From Gerris lacustris (Eukaryota; Arthropoda; Insecta; Hemiptera; Gerridae), in NCBI GenBank assembly GCA_951217055.1, contig OX578276.1:136653787-136717786 (forward strand): 64,000 nt of DNA, written 5' to 3'. Position numbers and translations under genes: made by a program. Each line of letters begins with the position of its first letter. Within the stretch, counting starts at the first letter, position 1. This document shows positions 45,446 through 56,120 of this stretch, in pieces. The notes under the pieces are model-generated. The model searched no databases and was not told the DNA's origin. It worked only from the letters and a program-made list of their open reading frames with translations.

Positions 45446-48271
45446 ATGAAGAATATCAAAGCCCTTTATCAGAACTGTAGAGGTCTTCGGACTAAATGCG
45501 AAACATTCTTTTGTTCTCTTTCTTCGCTTGAGGTTGATATAATTGCCCTCACGGAAACTTGGTTCAACATGACTTCGTTAGACGCTTCCTACGTTCCTGA
45601 TCACTTTAAAGTCGAACGCTGTGATAGGGTCTACCAGAATGAGGGCCAGAAAGGGGGCGGAGTCTGCCTTGCCATTTCGTCTCATTTAAAATATGTTCGT
45701 CGGTATGACCTGGAGAGTCATGTAGAATGTGTTTGGGTCGAGTTGCGTCAGCCTAATTCTGTACCTCTCTTGATTGGTAATCACTATCTTCCTGATAATA
45801 TAACAACTGATATACTCAACTCATATTCACAACATTTACTGGATTGCGTCAGCCCTGATTTTAACGTAGTAATTTTGGGTGATTTTAATGCACCTAAGAT
45901 TTGCTGGTCGACTTGGGTCTACAAGGGGGAAAACCATATGAAGAAAACTAGAGCTGATGTTATAATTCAACTTTGTAGCGCATTGGCTCTTAATCAAATT
46001 AACTCCATACGTAATTCTAATCAGGTTATTCTAGATCTCGTTATGTCCAATATTGATATAGAAGTCACAAGAGGTAATGAACCACTGGTTCCGGAAGATT
46101 CTCACCATCCTACTCTTGCTTTAACCTGGAAATGCTCGCATCGTCACTCTCCATCTTTAACTGAAACTTACTTCGTCGACTATTCCGGAGGCGATTATCC
46201 TGCACTTTATAGTACTATTTCTGACATTGACTGGGGACCTGTATACTTCGATCTGGACATCAATAGTAACGTCAATGCTTTTAACTTGTTATTAAAAAAT
46301 GCTTTAAAAAAACATATTCCGTATAAAAGAAATTGCGCATCTAAGTTTCCCCACTGGTTTTCAGGGCAGATGCGACTAGCAATCAGAAAGAAGAACTATT
46401 ATGCCAAAAAATTTGTAAAAACAGGAAGGAAAATTTATTCGAATTTGCATGCGATCTATAGGCGACATTTTAAGGTGCTCTACAAGAAAACAAAAGCAAC
46501 GTATAGAAATAAGATTGACTCCGCTCTCAAGTCTGATCCTGCCTCATTCTGGCGTCACGTCTCTTCGACGAGAGGAACAAAGAAGTCACCTACTGATGTT
46601 TTCGATGAGTCATCTGGTCAACATACATCGGATCCTGATAAAGCTGCTAATATTTTTGCCACATTTTTCTCGTCTGTATATCTTTGCCCTTCCTCAAATC
46701 CTACCCCCTCCATTTGTACCGAATCCTACATAAAATCATACACTGCCAACAATTCCTTCCTTAGTATTCCTTTTATCACACCCGAAGCTATTACTAATAC
46801 CATTAGTGAACTTAAATCCTCCAAAAATGGTGGTCCTGATAAAGTACCATCGTTCTTGTTAAAAGGTTTAGCTCCGTTACTCGCTCCGGCTCTATCTTTC
46901 TTATTTAATAAATCAATCCACACAGCTACTTTCCCTGATGCTTGGAATATTGCCCTAATAGTCCCAATTCATAAAAGTGGGAATCGTTCGGTCGCCTCGA
47001 ACTATCGCCCAATTTCCCTCAATAGTACTTTCTGTAAATTAATTGAAAAACTACTACATTCCTACATTTATCCTTTCCTTGAACCATTGCTAGATGAACA
47101 TCAACATGGATTCCGTAGGGGTCGTTCAACCTCAACGAATTTAATCAACTTTATAACAGATCTGGTTCCCATTGTCACAAAAGGGAAGCAAATGGATTCT
47201 ATCTATTTTGACCTTAGAAAAGCTTTCGACACTGTTGATCACGATATTCTACTTCGGAAAATTAATTATACTTTTAAAAATCAACTCCTAACTTCGTGGT
47301 TTTATAGTTACCTTTCAAATAGAAGATGCCTTGTTAAATTAGGGAATTCTTTTTCTGAGCCTTTCAAAGCCACCTCAGGAGTCCACCAAGGATCTGTACT
47401 AGGACCACTTTTGTTCTTACTATTTATAAATGATTTACCCTATTTCATTTCTTCATCGTACCTTCTGTTCGCTGATGATTTAAAAATATACTGCCCTGCT
47501 GATTCCCAGACGTCGACAACTTGTTTGCAATCCAGTATCAATGGTGTGTTGTTTTGGTGTCGTCTTAATAAAATGAAAATCAATGTTGATAAGACGGTAT
47601 TCATTTCATTTTCCAGAAGGCTCCAACCAATACATTCATCTTATAATATATTTGGCGAGTCTCTTCCCAAATCTAATAGCGTCCGTGATCTTGGTGTAAG
47701 GCTTGATGACAAACTCAAATTCGACATTCACGTGAATACCGTAGTTACAAAGGCTCTTCGTTGTCTGGGTATCGTTCGTGCTGTCTCTAAAGGTTTGTCT
47801 CCCGAGTGTTTCCTCTCGTTGTATAAATCTCTAGTTCGGCCGTTGCTTGAATGTTCTACTCCTGTTTGGAACATTTTGAATGCCTCACGCTCCCAAAAAA
47901 TAGAAAAAGTCCAGAGAATATTTATTCGCACCCTTTATCTTCGTCATTTCTTTAATAAATGCTTCTATAGCTATGACCATTTTTGCAAAAAATTCAACCT
48001 CGAGAGTTTAAGTATCCGGAGAAAAGCTTATGACATTTTATTTCTAACGAAAGCTCTCAATAAGTCTATAAATTGTTCCAATGTCACTCAGCAAGTAGTT
48101 ATCCTGCCTCAAAATCGTCGCCCTGGTCGGTTACTCTATACGAAAGAGCTGTCCCACATTTCCCCGATCGCTCGCTCTCTTTATTTTTTTAATGATCATG
48201 GTCTTCAGCGTGAAGCCATTGATTCATTTCAAAAACTTAAGAACGTCCTCCCCAAACTTCTTGAAAAATAA
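45446..48271 (+). CDS. CR1-like ORF2: endonuclease and reverse transcriptase
   Basis: The frame runs 941 residues without a break. The endonuclease (about 1-230) shows LYQNCRGLRTK, IIALTETWF, GGVCLAIS, ECVWVELR, VVILGDFNAP (near 145) and DSHHPTL where SDH is usual. The RT (about 470-760) shows ALIVPIHKSGNRS, YRPISLNSTFCKLIEKLL, QHGFRRGRSTSTNL, YFDLRKAFDTVDHDIL (near 587), SGVHQGSVLGPLLFL and the catalytic FADD near 675. No RNase H follows, as in CR1/Jockey groups. The C-terminal QQVVILPQNRRPGRLLY block is shared with the minus-strand relic. All visible catalytic motifs are intact, so this copy may be recently active. Confidence 0.93.
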   Translation: MKNIKALYQNCRGLRTKCETFFCSLSSLEVDIIALTETWFNMTSLDASYVPDHFKVERCDRVYQNEGQKGGGVCLAISSHLKYVRRYDLESHVECVWVELRQPNSVPLLIGNHYLPDNITTDILNSYSQHLLDCVSPDFNVVILGDFNAPKICWSTWVYKGENHMKKTRADVIIQLCSALALNQINSIRNSNQVILDLVMSNIDIEVTRGNEPLVPEDSHHPTLALTWKCSHRHSPSLTETYFVDYSGGDYPALYSTISDIDWGPVYFDLDINSNVNAFNLLLKNALKKHIPYKRNCASKFPHWFSGQMRLAIRKKNYYAKKFVKTGRKIYSNLHAIYRRHFKVLYKKTKATYRNKIDSALKSDPASFWRHVSSTRGTKKSPTDVFDESSGQHTSDPDKAANIFATFFSSVYLCPSSNPTPSICTESYIKSYTANNSFLSIPFITPEAITNTISELKSSKNGGPDKVPSFLLKGLAPLLAPALSFLFNKSIHTATFPDAWNIALIVPIHKSGNRSVASNYRPISLNSTFCKLIEKLLHSYIYPFLEPLLDEHQHGFRRGRSTSTNLINFITDLVPIVTKGKQMDSIYFDLRKAFDTVDHDILLRKINYTFKNQLLTSWFYSYLSNRRCLVKLGNSFSEPFKATSGVHQGSVLGPLLFLLFINDLPYFISSSYLLFADDLKIYCPADSQTSTTCLQSSINGVLFWCRLNKMKINVDKTVFISFSRRLQPIHSSYNIFGESLPKSNSVRDLGVRLDDKLKFDIHVNTVVTKALRCLGIVRAVSKGLSPECFLSLYKSLVRPLLECSTPVWNILNASRSQKIEKVQRIFIRTLYLRHFFNKCFYSYDHFCKKFNLESLSIRRKAYDILFLTKALNKSINCSNVTQQVVILPQNRRPGRLLYTKELSHISPIARSLYFFNDHGLQREAIDSFQKLKNVLPKLLEK

Positions 48272-48722
48272 TTTTTAATTTGTAATTTCTAGTCATCGTG
48301 TTTAAGGTTTAAGTTTTAACTAATTTTTAAGTTTTATCATAATTTGTTGGTTTGATCTTGTGCAAGATTTCTTTTTTAAGTGTTATTTTAAGGATAATTT
48401 GTGTGATGAGTGTATGTTTGTGAGTTTTCAGTGTTTTTGTCTTTTCTAGTTTATTTTGTATTTGTTACCATTTTTCTTCTCAGTTACCATGATAACAGTC
48501 ATTAACTACTTTTAGTCATGTTAATTTCTCCTCTGTGTCGCGCTTTCTTCCTCAATCCATTTCCCAATCTTCCTGCTATCCTAAATAGTCCTTTTATATT
48601 TTTTATCACTTAGTATTCATATTACATTTTATATTAACTCTGTATGTTTTTTTTTTTTTTTGTTGTTGTTGTTTTGTGCCTCTCACTTGTGGCCTGTGTT
48701 CGGCTGTTGAGAGCACTGGAAA

Positions 48723-48753
<31 letters not shown>

Positions 48754-48983
48754 ATCCTAAATCCTGAATTTTTCCAAAGTGCTTGGGAAGACATTTCGAA
48801 CGGCTTGTTGGATTCCAATTTCAAAGTCCACTACAAAGTTCTTTGGGTTTAGACAGGGTGCAAGAGGTATAACCCGGGATTACCTGACCCTCACCCTTTA
48901 GACTAAGAGGCTGGCGCACTTCGACCGTAACCTTTTTCTAATCCGAAGGGGGGCTGGCGCACTTCGGTACCAGCCGGCCATAC

Positions 48984-49966
48984 AACGGAATATCTTAGTA
49001 GGGTTATTTGAGTTATAAAAACCCTTGGTTGATCACTAATATACAAAAAAAAAAAAAAAAAAAAAAAAAAAATTATACACACTTAAAAGCCAAGGCGAAA
49101 TTATACATCAGTCAAAAACCCTAGGATTGTAACAAGAAGCAAGTATAAGTTTAACCAGATGTTACTGTAGCGGTGGTGGGAAGCCATTTGCTTGAACAGA
49201 AATCAAAAGAAACATTATAAATACATTACGTTTTTGAAAATAACTTACATGTCTCATGGTAAAAACAATAAAGATTTTAAACCTTGCTGAAATGTTCAAA
49301 AACATTACAAATTATGTTTTTTAAGCTTGTGGCGAGACCCAAACCGAAAGAGCCTTTAGAAAACCAAATCCTTGGCGCGTTTTAGATTTTGAAGAGAAAA
49401 CGAGGTCGGATGCTTTGTTCAGTCTAATCCTCTTACACATATGAAAATTCACTCAGGTGCTTGGAAACAAACCCTTCAGATAATGCTAAACATGAGTCTC
49501 CTACCTAGAGCAACCCAGTCTTTCTATAACGAAACCTCTAGTTTGCCTTCTAAAAGTGAATACAAGTTAATTGTTTTAAAGGAAAGCACAACAAACCTAT
49601 TTACCAACCTGACGTTAAACCATCTTAACTTGTTTTAAAATTAAGTACAAGAAAAATTTAAGTTTCTAACTCTGCCAAGTTTCACTTACCACTTTAATTT
49701 TATGTATCAACGAAGCCAACTTTTAATATATAAAAAGCATTTACTACTTCTTTTAAATTTACCCCGAAAAATAAAACTCAACGAGTAAAATAAATTAGTT
49801 TGGAAAAACAACTCTAGCCAGATATAGACCAGTTTAGACTAATTTAATTTTTCAGTGAACTGGTGATTTATAGAATTGAACTTCCACTTATAAACCTAAT
49901 AATACAATCCACTCTCTTCACTCCCCTTCAAATCATATTTCTTTTTTAAAAGTTTATTTTATTTAA

Positions 49967-50006
<40 letters not shown>

Positions 50007-50054
50007 TAATATGATCATTGCAAATGGTATGTAGGGAATACGTGTATAAACTCA
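48984..50054. other. No recognisable gene; poly-A and AT tracts
   Basis: A poly-A run at about 49046-49071 and an (AT)n tract at about 49970-50012. The 65-codon frame at 49441-49638 has no motif. Confidence 0.5.
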
Positions 50055-50056
50055 TA

Positions 50057-50431
50057 GTACAGGGAATAGCGTGCAAAAAAGTGTCTGACTAACGACATCA
50101 AGGTAGAATTTTGTGCATAAGTTAATCTTTTAGTGCTTTTTAAGAATATTAGGTCGGCTAAGTTCGTCTGAGGGACATAGCTTGGCAATAGGCATTTGAA
50201 AAAATGAAACCGGTGGAGAGCGGCCATGTACCACCCATTATGGTGGAAAATGTGTTTTTTCGTGATCCTGAGTATAAAATTAGTTAGTAGACCGAAAATC
50301 AAGTTGATGTTGGTTTGTTACTTGACACGTGACCACTTTGATTTATTCTTAAAAGGCACCAAAAGATTAACCTATAACAAAATTCTAGCTTGATGTTAGT
50401 CAGACACTTTTTTACACGCTATATCCTGGAC
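50057..50431. mobile_element. 375-bp palindromic MITE with TA|GTACAGG ends
   Basis: TA at 50055-50056 and 50432-50433 flanks GTACAGG (left) and CCTGGAC (right). Arms of about 95 bp mirror each other, including ATAGCGTGCAAAAAAGTGTC on the left and its partner before CACGCTAT on the right. It contains no coding sequence. The ends resemble those of the 12.7-15.2 kb palindrome, but the interior does not. Confidence 0.75.
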
Positions 50432-50605
50432 TACCAATAAAATAGTTCGGGTCACCACTAGTACTTTTACTAGAAATATATAGCGAGAGTGGCGGAGTGG
50501 AACTAGGCTGTGCTCGGATGTTAAAGCCCCAACTGACAAACAGACAGACAACAGCGGTAAGGGCTTTAGAATAGCCCTCCCTTCACCTCTCTCGATCTCT
50601 CTCAA

Positions 50606-50690
50606 ATAGGGTCGGACTGGCCGTAAGGGAGTTCGGGAGTTTTCCCGGTGGGCCGGTCTAGTTAAGGCCTAAAATGGGCTGGTCCCTTGT
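50606..50690 (+). repeat. GGGTCGGACTGGCC repeat remnant
   Basis: The sequence GGGTCGGACTGGCC..GGTGGGCCGGT resembles a widespread metazoan transposon end. It may be the 5' terminus of the broken hAT-like copy just downstream. The matching 3' end is uncertain (a TGGGCCGGCT phrase at about 52430). Confidence 0.4.
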
Positions 50691-50696
50691 CCAACT

Positions 50697-51770
50697 CAAA
50701 AGTCAAGAAATCGTTGGATGTGGAAGTTTGTGCTAGCTTCAGCAAAACAAGTGATGGACTAGAAATTATAGTAAATGATGAACCAGAACCGGAATCAACT
50801 TGTTCTCTATATAAACGTGTCAATTTTTAAAGATGAATCCACATCGTGTCGGGCTCAATTCAAAATAGGTGCTAGAAAGCACGAGACTTCTTCAAAGATG
50901 TTTATTAAGAGATATTTATTATTAACATATTTTTTTCTTAATTGCTTCAAGATATTGTTACTTAAAATATTTAACAATGACAAAACAGAATCTGAAAACT
51001 CAGCCAAAAACTTGTAAAATTTGATGACAATGCTTCTGCAGAAAATATTAAAAATGCACTGATGAGCTTGGAAGATAACTGGGACACTATCAAACGGTCT
51101 AGTTTTGAAGCGTATGTTACTGAAGAGATCCTGACAACAATGATGAAGATCTCATGGAAAAATATCAGCAACTTTCATCAACAAGATTTGCAATTCATAT
51201 GGAAATTGTTGTATATGCTGTTATAGACTCCTGCAGCGCTATAACTTATTGACTGGTTCTTATAGAAGTCTAGGTCTTGATTACAAGTATTTACTGACTT
51301 GTCATTCACTTAAGTTCCTTGTGAAAGAAGTTTTTCTGTTTGAAAGTACATTAAAAATAGGTTGAGAAGCAACTTGGGCCAGAGTAAGCTAGAGTCATTT
51401 ATATTGATGAGTTCGGAAAAAGACATTCATATGAAATTAAGCCTAGTCCACACTTGTAGACACGTTGCGCAACATGCCTAACGTTGCACCGTGTCTACCA
51501 TTTAGAATGGAAAACCACAGACATGCGATTTTTGGTCTAGCAACGAGACCGTAGACGCCGTTTGTCTAGCCGATGTCTATAGACAAATCGCTAGACATTG
51601 TCTCTGAGACCAAAATCGCGCAACTTGTCTACTAGTGTGGACAAAGCTTAGATATGCAAACAATTATTGATATGGTAGCCGATAAATCTCACTTAATGAA
51701 ATCTCTTCTTAAGTACTCATGTAAGATTAAGTTAAAGAGAAACAATCATCGTATTGTATCAGGAGGATTT
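50697..51770 (+). pseudogene. Broken hAT-superfamily transposase gene
   Basis: Fragments read as a hAT transposase. The best part is the C-terminal dimerisation region near 51320-51435: CERSFSV, a stop where leucine is expected, then KYIKNRLRSNLGQSKLESF and ILMSSEKDI. It continues after an inserted MITE with IDMVADKS. An upstream segment (about 51017-51140) reads NIKNALMSLEDNWDTIK and may be an earlier domain. Several stops and frameshifts, and a large missing centre, make it dead. hAT transposases cut and paste DNA between 8-bp target duplications. Confidence 0.65.
51440..51647. mobile_element. 208-bp MITE inserted in the hAT gene, TTA target duplication
   Basis: TTA lies at 51437-51439 and again at 51648-51650. 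The ends GCCTAGTCCACACT and AGTGTGGACAAAGC are mirrored, and the arms continue for most of the element (GTAGACACGTTGCGC against GCGCAACTTGTCTAC). Removing the element with one TTA restores the hAT reading frame across the junction (..MKL then DMQT..). A three-base TTA duplication is typical of PIF/Harbinger-type insertion (TWA). Non-autonomous. Confidence 0.85.
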
Positions 51771-53125
51771 AGCATTTACATATGTGTATTGTAGTTTTGA
51801 TAATTTGATGGTAATATATTGAAAGATTAAAAGAAGGACTATAAATTTCTCGTTGATTTTTCATAATTTACCTACTTGATTATTATTTTTTGTTGAGATA
51901 TGTATTTAACTTTTAGTTTAAATTCTATTTCTTTTTTTCAAGTGATTGTAATAAAAAAACAGTTTAGTAAATACAAATATCAAGCCTTAAAAACACACAC
52001 ATATGATTTCTGTAGACTACATTTCTTCCCCATTCCTCACTATCAAACAGGTTAAGACTAGAGTTTAGCGAGGCTAGACTACACTTCGGCTGACGAATCT
52101 ACGTGGGATTTGGCTTGCCTGGTACTTAGGGTCTGTACCACATCGTACAGCTCAAGGCGATACGAGTTGTTAAAAAGTAAACGTATTAAATATTTTTTTA
52201 TATCTGGCCAGATTAGGTTAGGAGGGAAAAATTAGGGTTTCGGTTCAGGACTCACTAGCAGCGCCTTCTTCCATGTTCACCTTACTAACATAAGTTTATC
52301 ATATTTTCTTTTTTAGACCCTTTAATTGTATTTATTATTTTTTTCATTGATGCTATTAAATATAGTTTTCTTAACAGTATTTAATAATTTTTATTTTTAT
52401 TTTACTTATATTTAGCAACCCCACCCCATATGGGCCGGCTGAGTTGGGTAAACCTAAAACATTCCGCAACATTTAAATTTATAAAGTATGTTATATTTTA
52501 TGTTATATGTTATAAATTTATAAAGTAATGTTATATTTTATATTTACTTAATTTGTACAGTAAATTTAAATTTTATTATACATTTAAACTTTATTTGAGT
52601 ATACTTACGAATATTAAAATTCAAAAATTATATTTTTATTTCAATTTATGCGGCCGCCCCCTAGTTCAAGCTTTAGCTTTTTGGGGGCGCTCACCACTGA
52701 TTTTGTGAAATTAAAATGTGTATGATGATATTTATATATTACGCTTTACAACATTTATAATTACTAATTATCATGTAATATTATCATGTTAACCATACCA
52801 TGTGAGAAATATATTTATTTATTTAACAAGTCGTCAGCATATTGTCAAGACGAGAGTATTCGATCCTTTTTCACATTGTAATTTTATTATTCATTTGCCG
52901 TATACTTTAATTGATTTTAAAGTATATTCAATAAATAACAAAATAAAATAAATAAATAAATAAATAAATATGTAAACGCATAATTCATTTTGAAAGCATC
53001 GATATTTGTAATTATCATTGATAAGAAACTTATATTTTATCTCTATAACGAAGAATTATATTTACCCCCTAATTAAAATACTAAGTAAAAAAATAAAATA
53101 AAATAAAAAAATAACAAAATTAACA
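51771..53125. other. No recognisable gene; tetranucleotide tail
   Basis: AT-rich. An (AAAT)n run at about 52938-52970, preceded by AATAAA, may be the tail of a lost LINE copy. A small TGTTATATTTTATG-type tandem lies at about 52487-52545. Confidence 0.45.
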
Positions 53126-53336
53126 GCTTGGTTTTCCGGTGAAATCCGCGTCACGAAGGGTATGAACTCCGACGTTTCGCTTCCACTACTGGAAGCATCT
53201 TCAGGGGTGTGGTGCATCGTGATGTTTTTTTGAAGCAACAACAAGACATACTGGCCCACTGACTGTTGTTGCTTCAAGTATACATCACGATGTACTTCAT
53301 CCCCTTCGTGACCCGGATTTCACCGGAAAACCAAGC
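53126..53336. repeat. Inverted PLE-end remnant
   Basis: GCTTGGTTTTCCGGTGAAAT on the left is mirrored by ATTTCACCGGAAAACCAAGC on the right, with CGTCACGAAGGG/CCCTTCGTGAC partners further in. The minus-strand part at 53169-53205 holds the CTGAAGATG/stem/GAAACG motif with a perfect 7-bp stem (GCTTCCA/TGGAAGC). A second inverted pair, TTGAAGCAACAAC/GTTGTTGCTTCAA, lies inside. Two PLE ends head to head, or a fold-back derivative. Confidence 0.6.
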
Positions 53337-54769
53337 TGTTTATTACGAGTCTACCCGCGGAAGCCTACGCACCAAGTTACAAAAGTGAAAATCAGACTAA
53401 ATATAATTTTATTTGGTTAAAAAAGTTAAATTAATATTTCCTAATATTAAAAAATCAGCTAAATTGAGATTTAAACTTATTTACATTGAAAAAACGTGCT
53501 AACTTGTATCTCTTAAATTGATAAAATAGTTGACGCTAGGATAAACTTTATTATAGGCTTCTTAAAAAGTGTTAGCTATTGAGTTAGAACACAGATGGGG
53601 AAGGAAAACGAATAACAGATTACATGTTTTAATGACCATCGTTTAAATAGCATACCAACAGTCCTTGATTAGGGCCATCGTGGCTTGGGAACGACTAATT
53701 TCCAATTCCACATTATCCTAATTATAAACCGTAAATATATTACTGTAATGTTGCATTTGCATTTATCGATACATTATCAATTTCTTTCAAACTTCCGCTC
53801 TACAAAATGTGTTTTCAATAGGTTATTTATGTTTGCCTTTCATTTTTTTTCTGCAAATAGCTTTTATTCTTGAACGAGATTTACCATCGTAGATTATTTT
53901 TTTATTAAGTTAACAAAATATAGCACACAAACATGTTTGAAAACGGATGTACTTAATCCAAAACTCGTTTGGAAAATTAAGTCCCTTCAACATATCTACA
54001 AATATGTGATAAATAGATTTAATATAATTACTATTGAATTGGTCAAACTGGAGATTTTTTTTTTTTTTAATTAATTAACAAATTTAAAATAAAACCAGAT
54101 GCTGAAAAATATAAAATAAATCCCACGCTTTAATAATACTTTTATATACTTAATTATTCTAATAATATTACGTTAATGAATGTAGAATGTTACTTTAAAA
54201 AAAAAAAAAAAAATCTAGATAGCATCACAAATATTAATCTAAATTAAATGCTAATTTAGTGTTAATTTCGGGTTTTACTATTTTTGCTTCTTTTTTTAAC
54301 TAAAATGAAAAGTTTCTAAAAAAAAAAAAAAATAAATAAATAAAAAATGATAAAATAATAATAATAATAAAAATAAAACCACTTTAAAGAACTAGTTGCT
54401 GTTTGGACAAAAATATTCATCAACAATTTACTCTAAAATTAGAAAACTACATTTAACACGAAATAAAAACACATGGTAATACGAGCTTTGATAAATGAAT
54501 TTCCCTGGAGGTCCTTTTAAAATTTTTATTTCAACTTCTATTTAAAAGCACTTCCTTTTAAAATAAAATAGGACACAAATATTTTAAGCAATTGCAAATA
54601 GAGAAACTTCATATTTTTATTGTTTTTTGCAACTACATTAATATATTATCTAACTATATTTATAAAAGTCAAATACTACTCACTAATTCAAATCCATTAC
54701 TGTATCTCTAGAACAGCAATAGCTAGAGAGCTGATATTTTGAATAGATGTTTTGATGATTCCATAAGAT
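53337..54769. other. No recognisable gene
   Basis: AT-rich with poly-A runs near 54197-54213 and 54319-54332. A short minus/plus frame pair has no motif. Confidence 0.4.
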
Positions 54770-54822
54770 AAGAAAACTTTATCAATCAGCGACTCACTTC
54801 TTATGGTGGCCTGGGGACTATA
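54770..54822 (-). repeat. Solo terminus of the TA|GTCCACAGGCC family
   Basis: CTTTATCAATCAGCGACTCA, then CTTCTTATGGTGGCC and GGGGAC|TA, match the right end of the palindromic element at 39177-39678 almost base for base. No second end is nearby, so it is a truncated copy. Confidence 0.7.
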
Positions 54823-55892
54823 ACTAACAATTTTTTAATGTAATACCGAGCCCACATATTTTCTATACAATACGGCAAGCGCATAGATGGTTGAGTTGGC
54901 TCTTGTAAAAGTGCTGGAAGTGCCAGCTTTCTATCCACATATTGACCGCATGCTAATTATTTGACTATGCTAGCGTCTTCACAAGCGCTAATGCAACCAT
55001 TCACATGTTGGCCAAGTGATGCTTGCCGTATTCACTGGCCAATGTGAGTCTAAAAGAAAGTGCATTCGGAATCATTTGAAGGAACATGCTTTTCCAATCG
55101 TTAGAACGAATGGATTTTCCATAATCGTTTATGAGTCGTTTCGCATGCTCTGTAACTGTATTTTTTCAGGTTCACTTGATCTTTGGTCCAAAAGATGTAT
55201 TTGTTTCAAAAGATTGTATTTACGTGTTCTTTGTGGTTTTTTAAAAAATATTTAGACTATAAAGTTGTAAGGCCAGATATTCAAAGTATTTTTAACAGTT
55301 TGAACAAATTGTTCTACCAGTCTATTCTATGTTGAGTGCTACTAAAATAAATATTCATTCCTAATTCCAGCCCTCAACCATACATTCAGTTTAGTGTTTT
55401 ATCAAAACGATACGAAATACTCTACTCTTGTTGTTCTCAATAGTGGACTTTAAATCTCTCGTTTTTGAGATCATAACTGAGGGCAATATTTATTAATTTT
55501 TTAAAACAAACATCGCTTGATGGTCGCTACTGGGTGTTGTTTTTAGCTTTTATATAGTGCACACGAATTCGCTTGTAATTTGATATAATCGCGTTTTAAA
55601 GGAAAGTTTTAAAACCTGGAAAAAATACGTAGGTTTTTAGGAAGAAACAAACAACCGGCCAAAACTGGAAAAACTCAGCGGGCTCACTGCCAAAATCCAC
55701 AACAGTAATACCACCTCTGGATTTTCCAACACTTATCTTCTTCCTCTTTTGGGTTATTTTTAAAGGTTTCCCTTAACCTGCTCTTTTAAATGTTATATTT
55801 AGACTCAGATAAAGGAAATTAAGAGCAAGAAGCATTAGGCTATCCCATTAAAAGGTAGAACCTGTTATTCATGACTGATTACAGTTAAGAGA
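54823..55892. other. No recognisable gene
   Basis: The 79-codon frame at 55016-55255 is cysteine-containing but matches no family I know. It lies in otherwise unremarkable AT-rich DNA. Confidence 0.35.
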
Positions 55893-56120
55893 TTAACCTT
55901 CGAGCGCTCGCGTGGGGGGGCATTTACACCGTCTTTTCGAAATCATTGCTATCTTATCATATGTGTGAATCTTCAGTTTACCAAACCTTTAAGTATTCCT
56001 TAGTTGGTTATTTTGACACAAGATTTCGGTATTATGTTTTACCCCGGAGGAACATGGCCTTATCTAGGCAGTGTCAAAGAAGACGTAATCAAGGTCAGAT
56101 AATTTTTCGGTGTTTATTAT

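Larger units (their letters stand above)
44140..48754 (+). mobile_element. Apparently intact CR1-like LINE
   Basis: ORF1 and ORF2 are both uninterrupted and 4 nt apart. The 3' UTR ends in an (AAAT)n tail at about 48719-48754 instead of poly-A, as CR1-group elements end in short tandem repeats. The 5' start near 44140 is inferred from the ORF1 leader length. It lies wholly inside the GGCCATAC-flanked DNA element, so it inserted later. Confidence 0.85.
43251..48975. mobile_element. DNA transposon with 8-bp TSD, split by a LINE
   Basis: The 8-mer GGCCATAC occurs immediately outside both ends (43243-43250 and 48976-48983). Left end GGCTGTACACCAAGTGCGCC and right end GGCGCACTTCGGTACCAGCC form imperfect terminal inverted repeats. 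AAGTGCGCC recurs subterminally: three times within the first 90 bp, and twice in opposite orientation within the last 75 bp, partly as TACGGTCGAAGTGCGCC. The interior (about 43380-44140 and 48755-48890) has no transposase. An 8-bp TSD and a GG start would suit a Merlin- or hAT-type element; classification is open. Confidence 0.75.
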
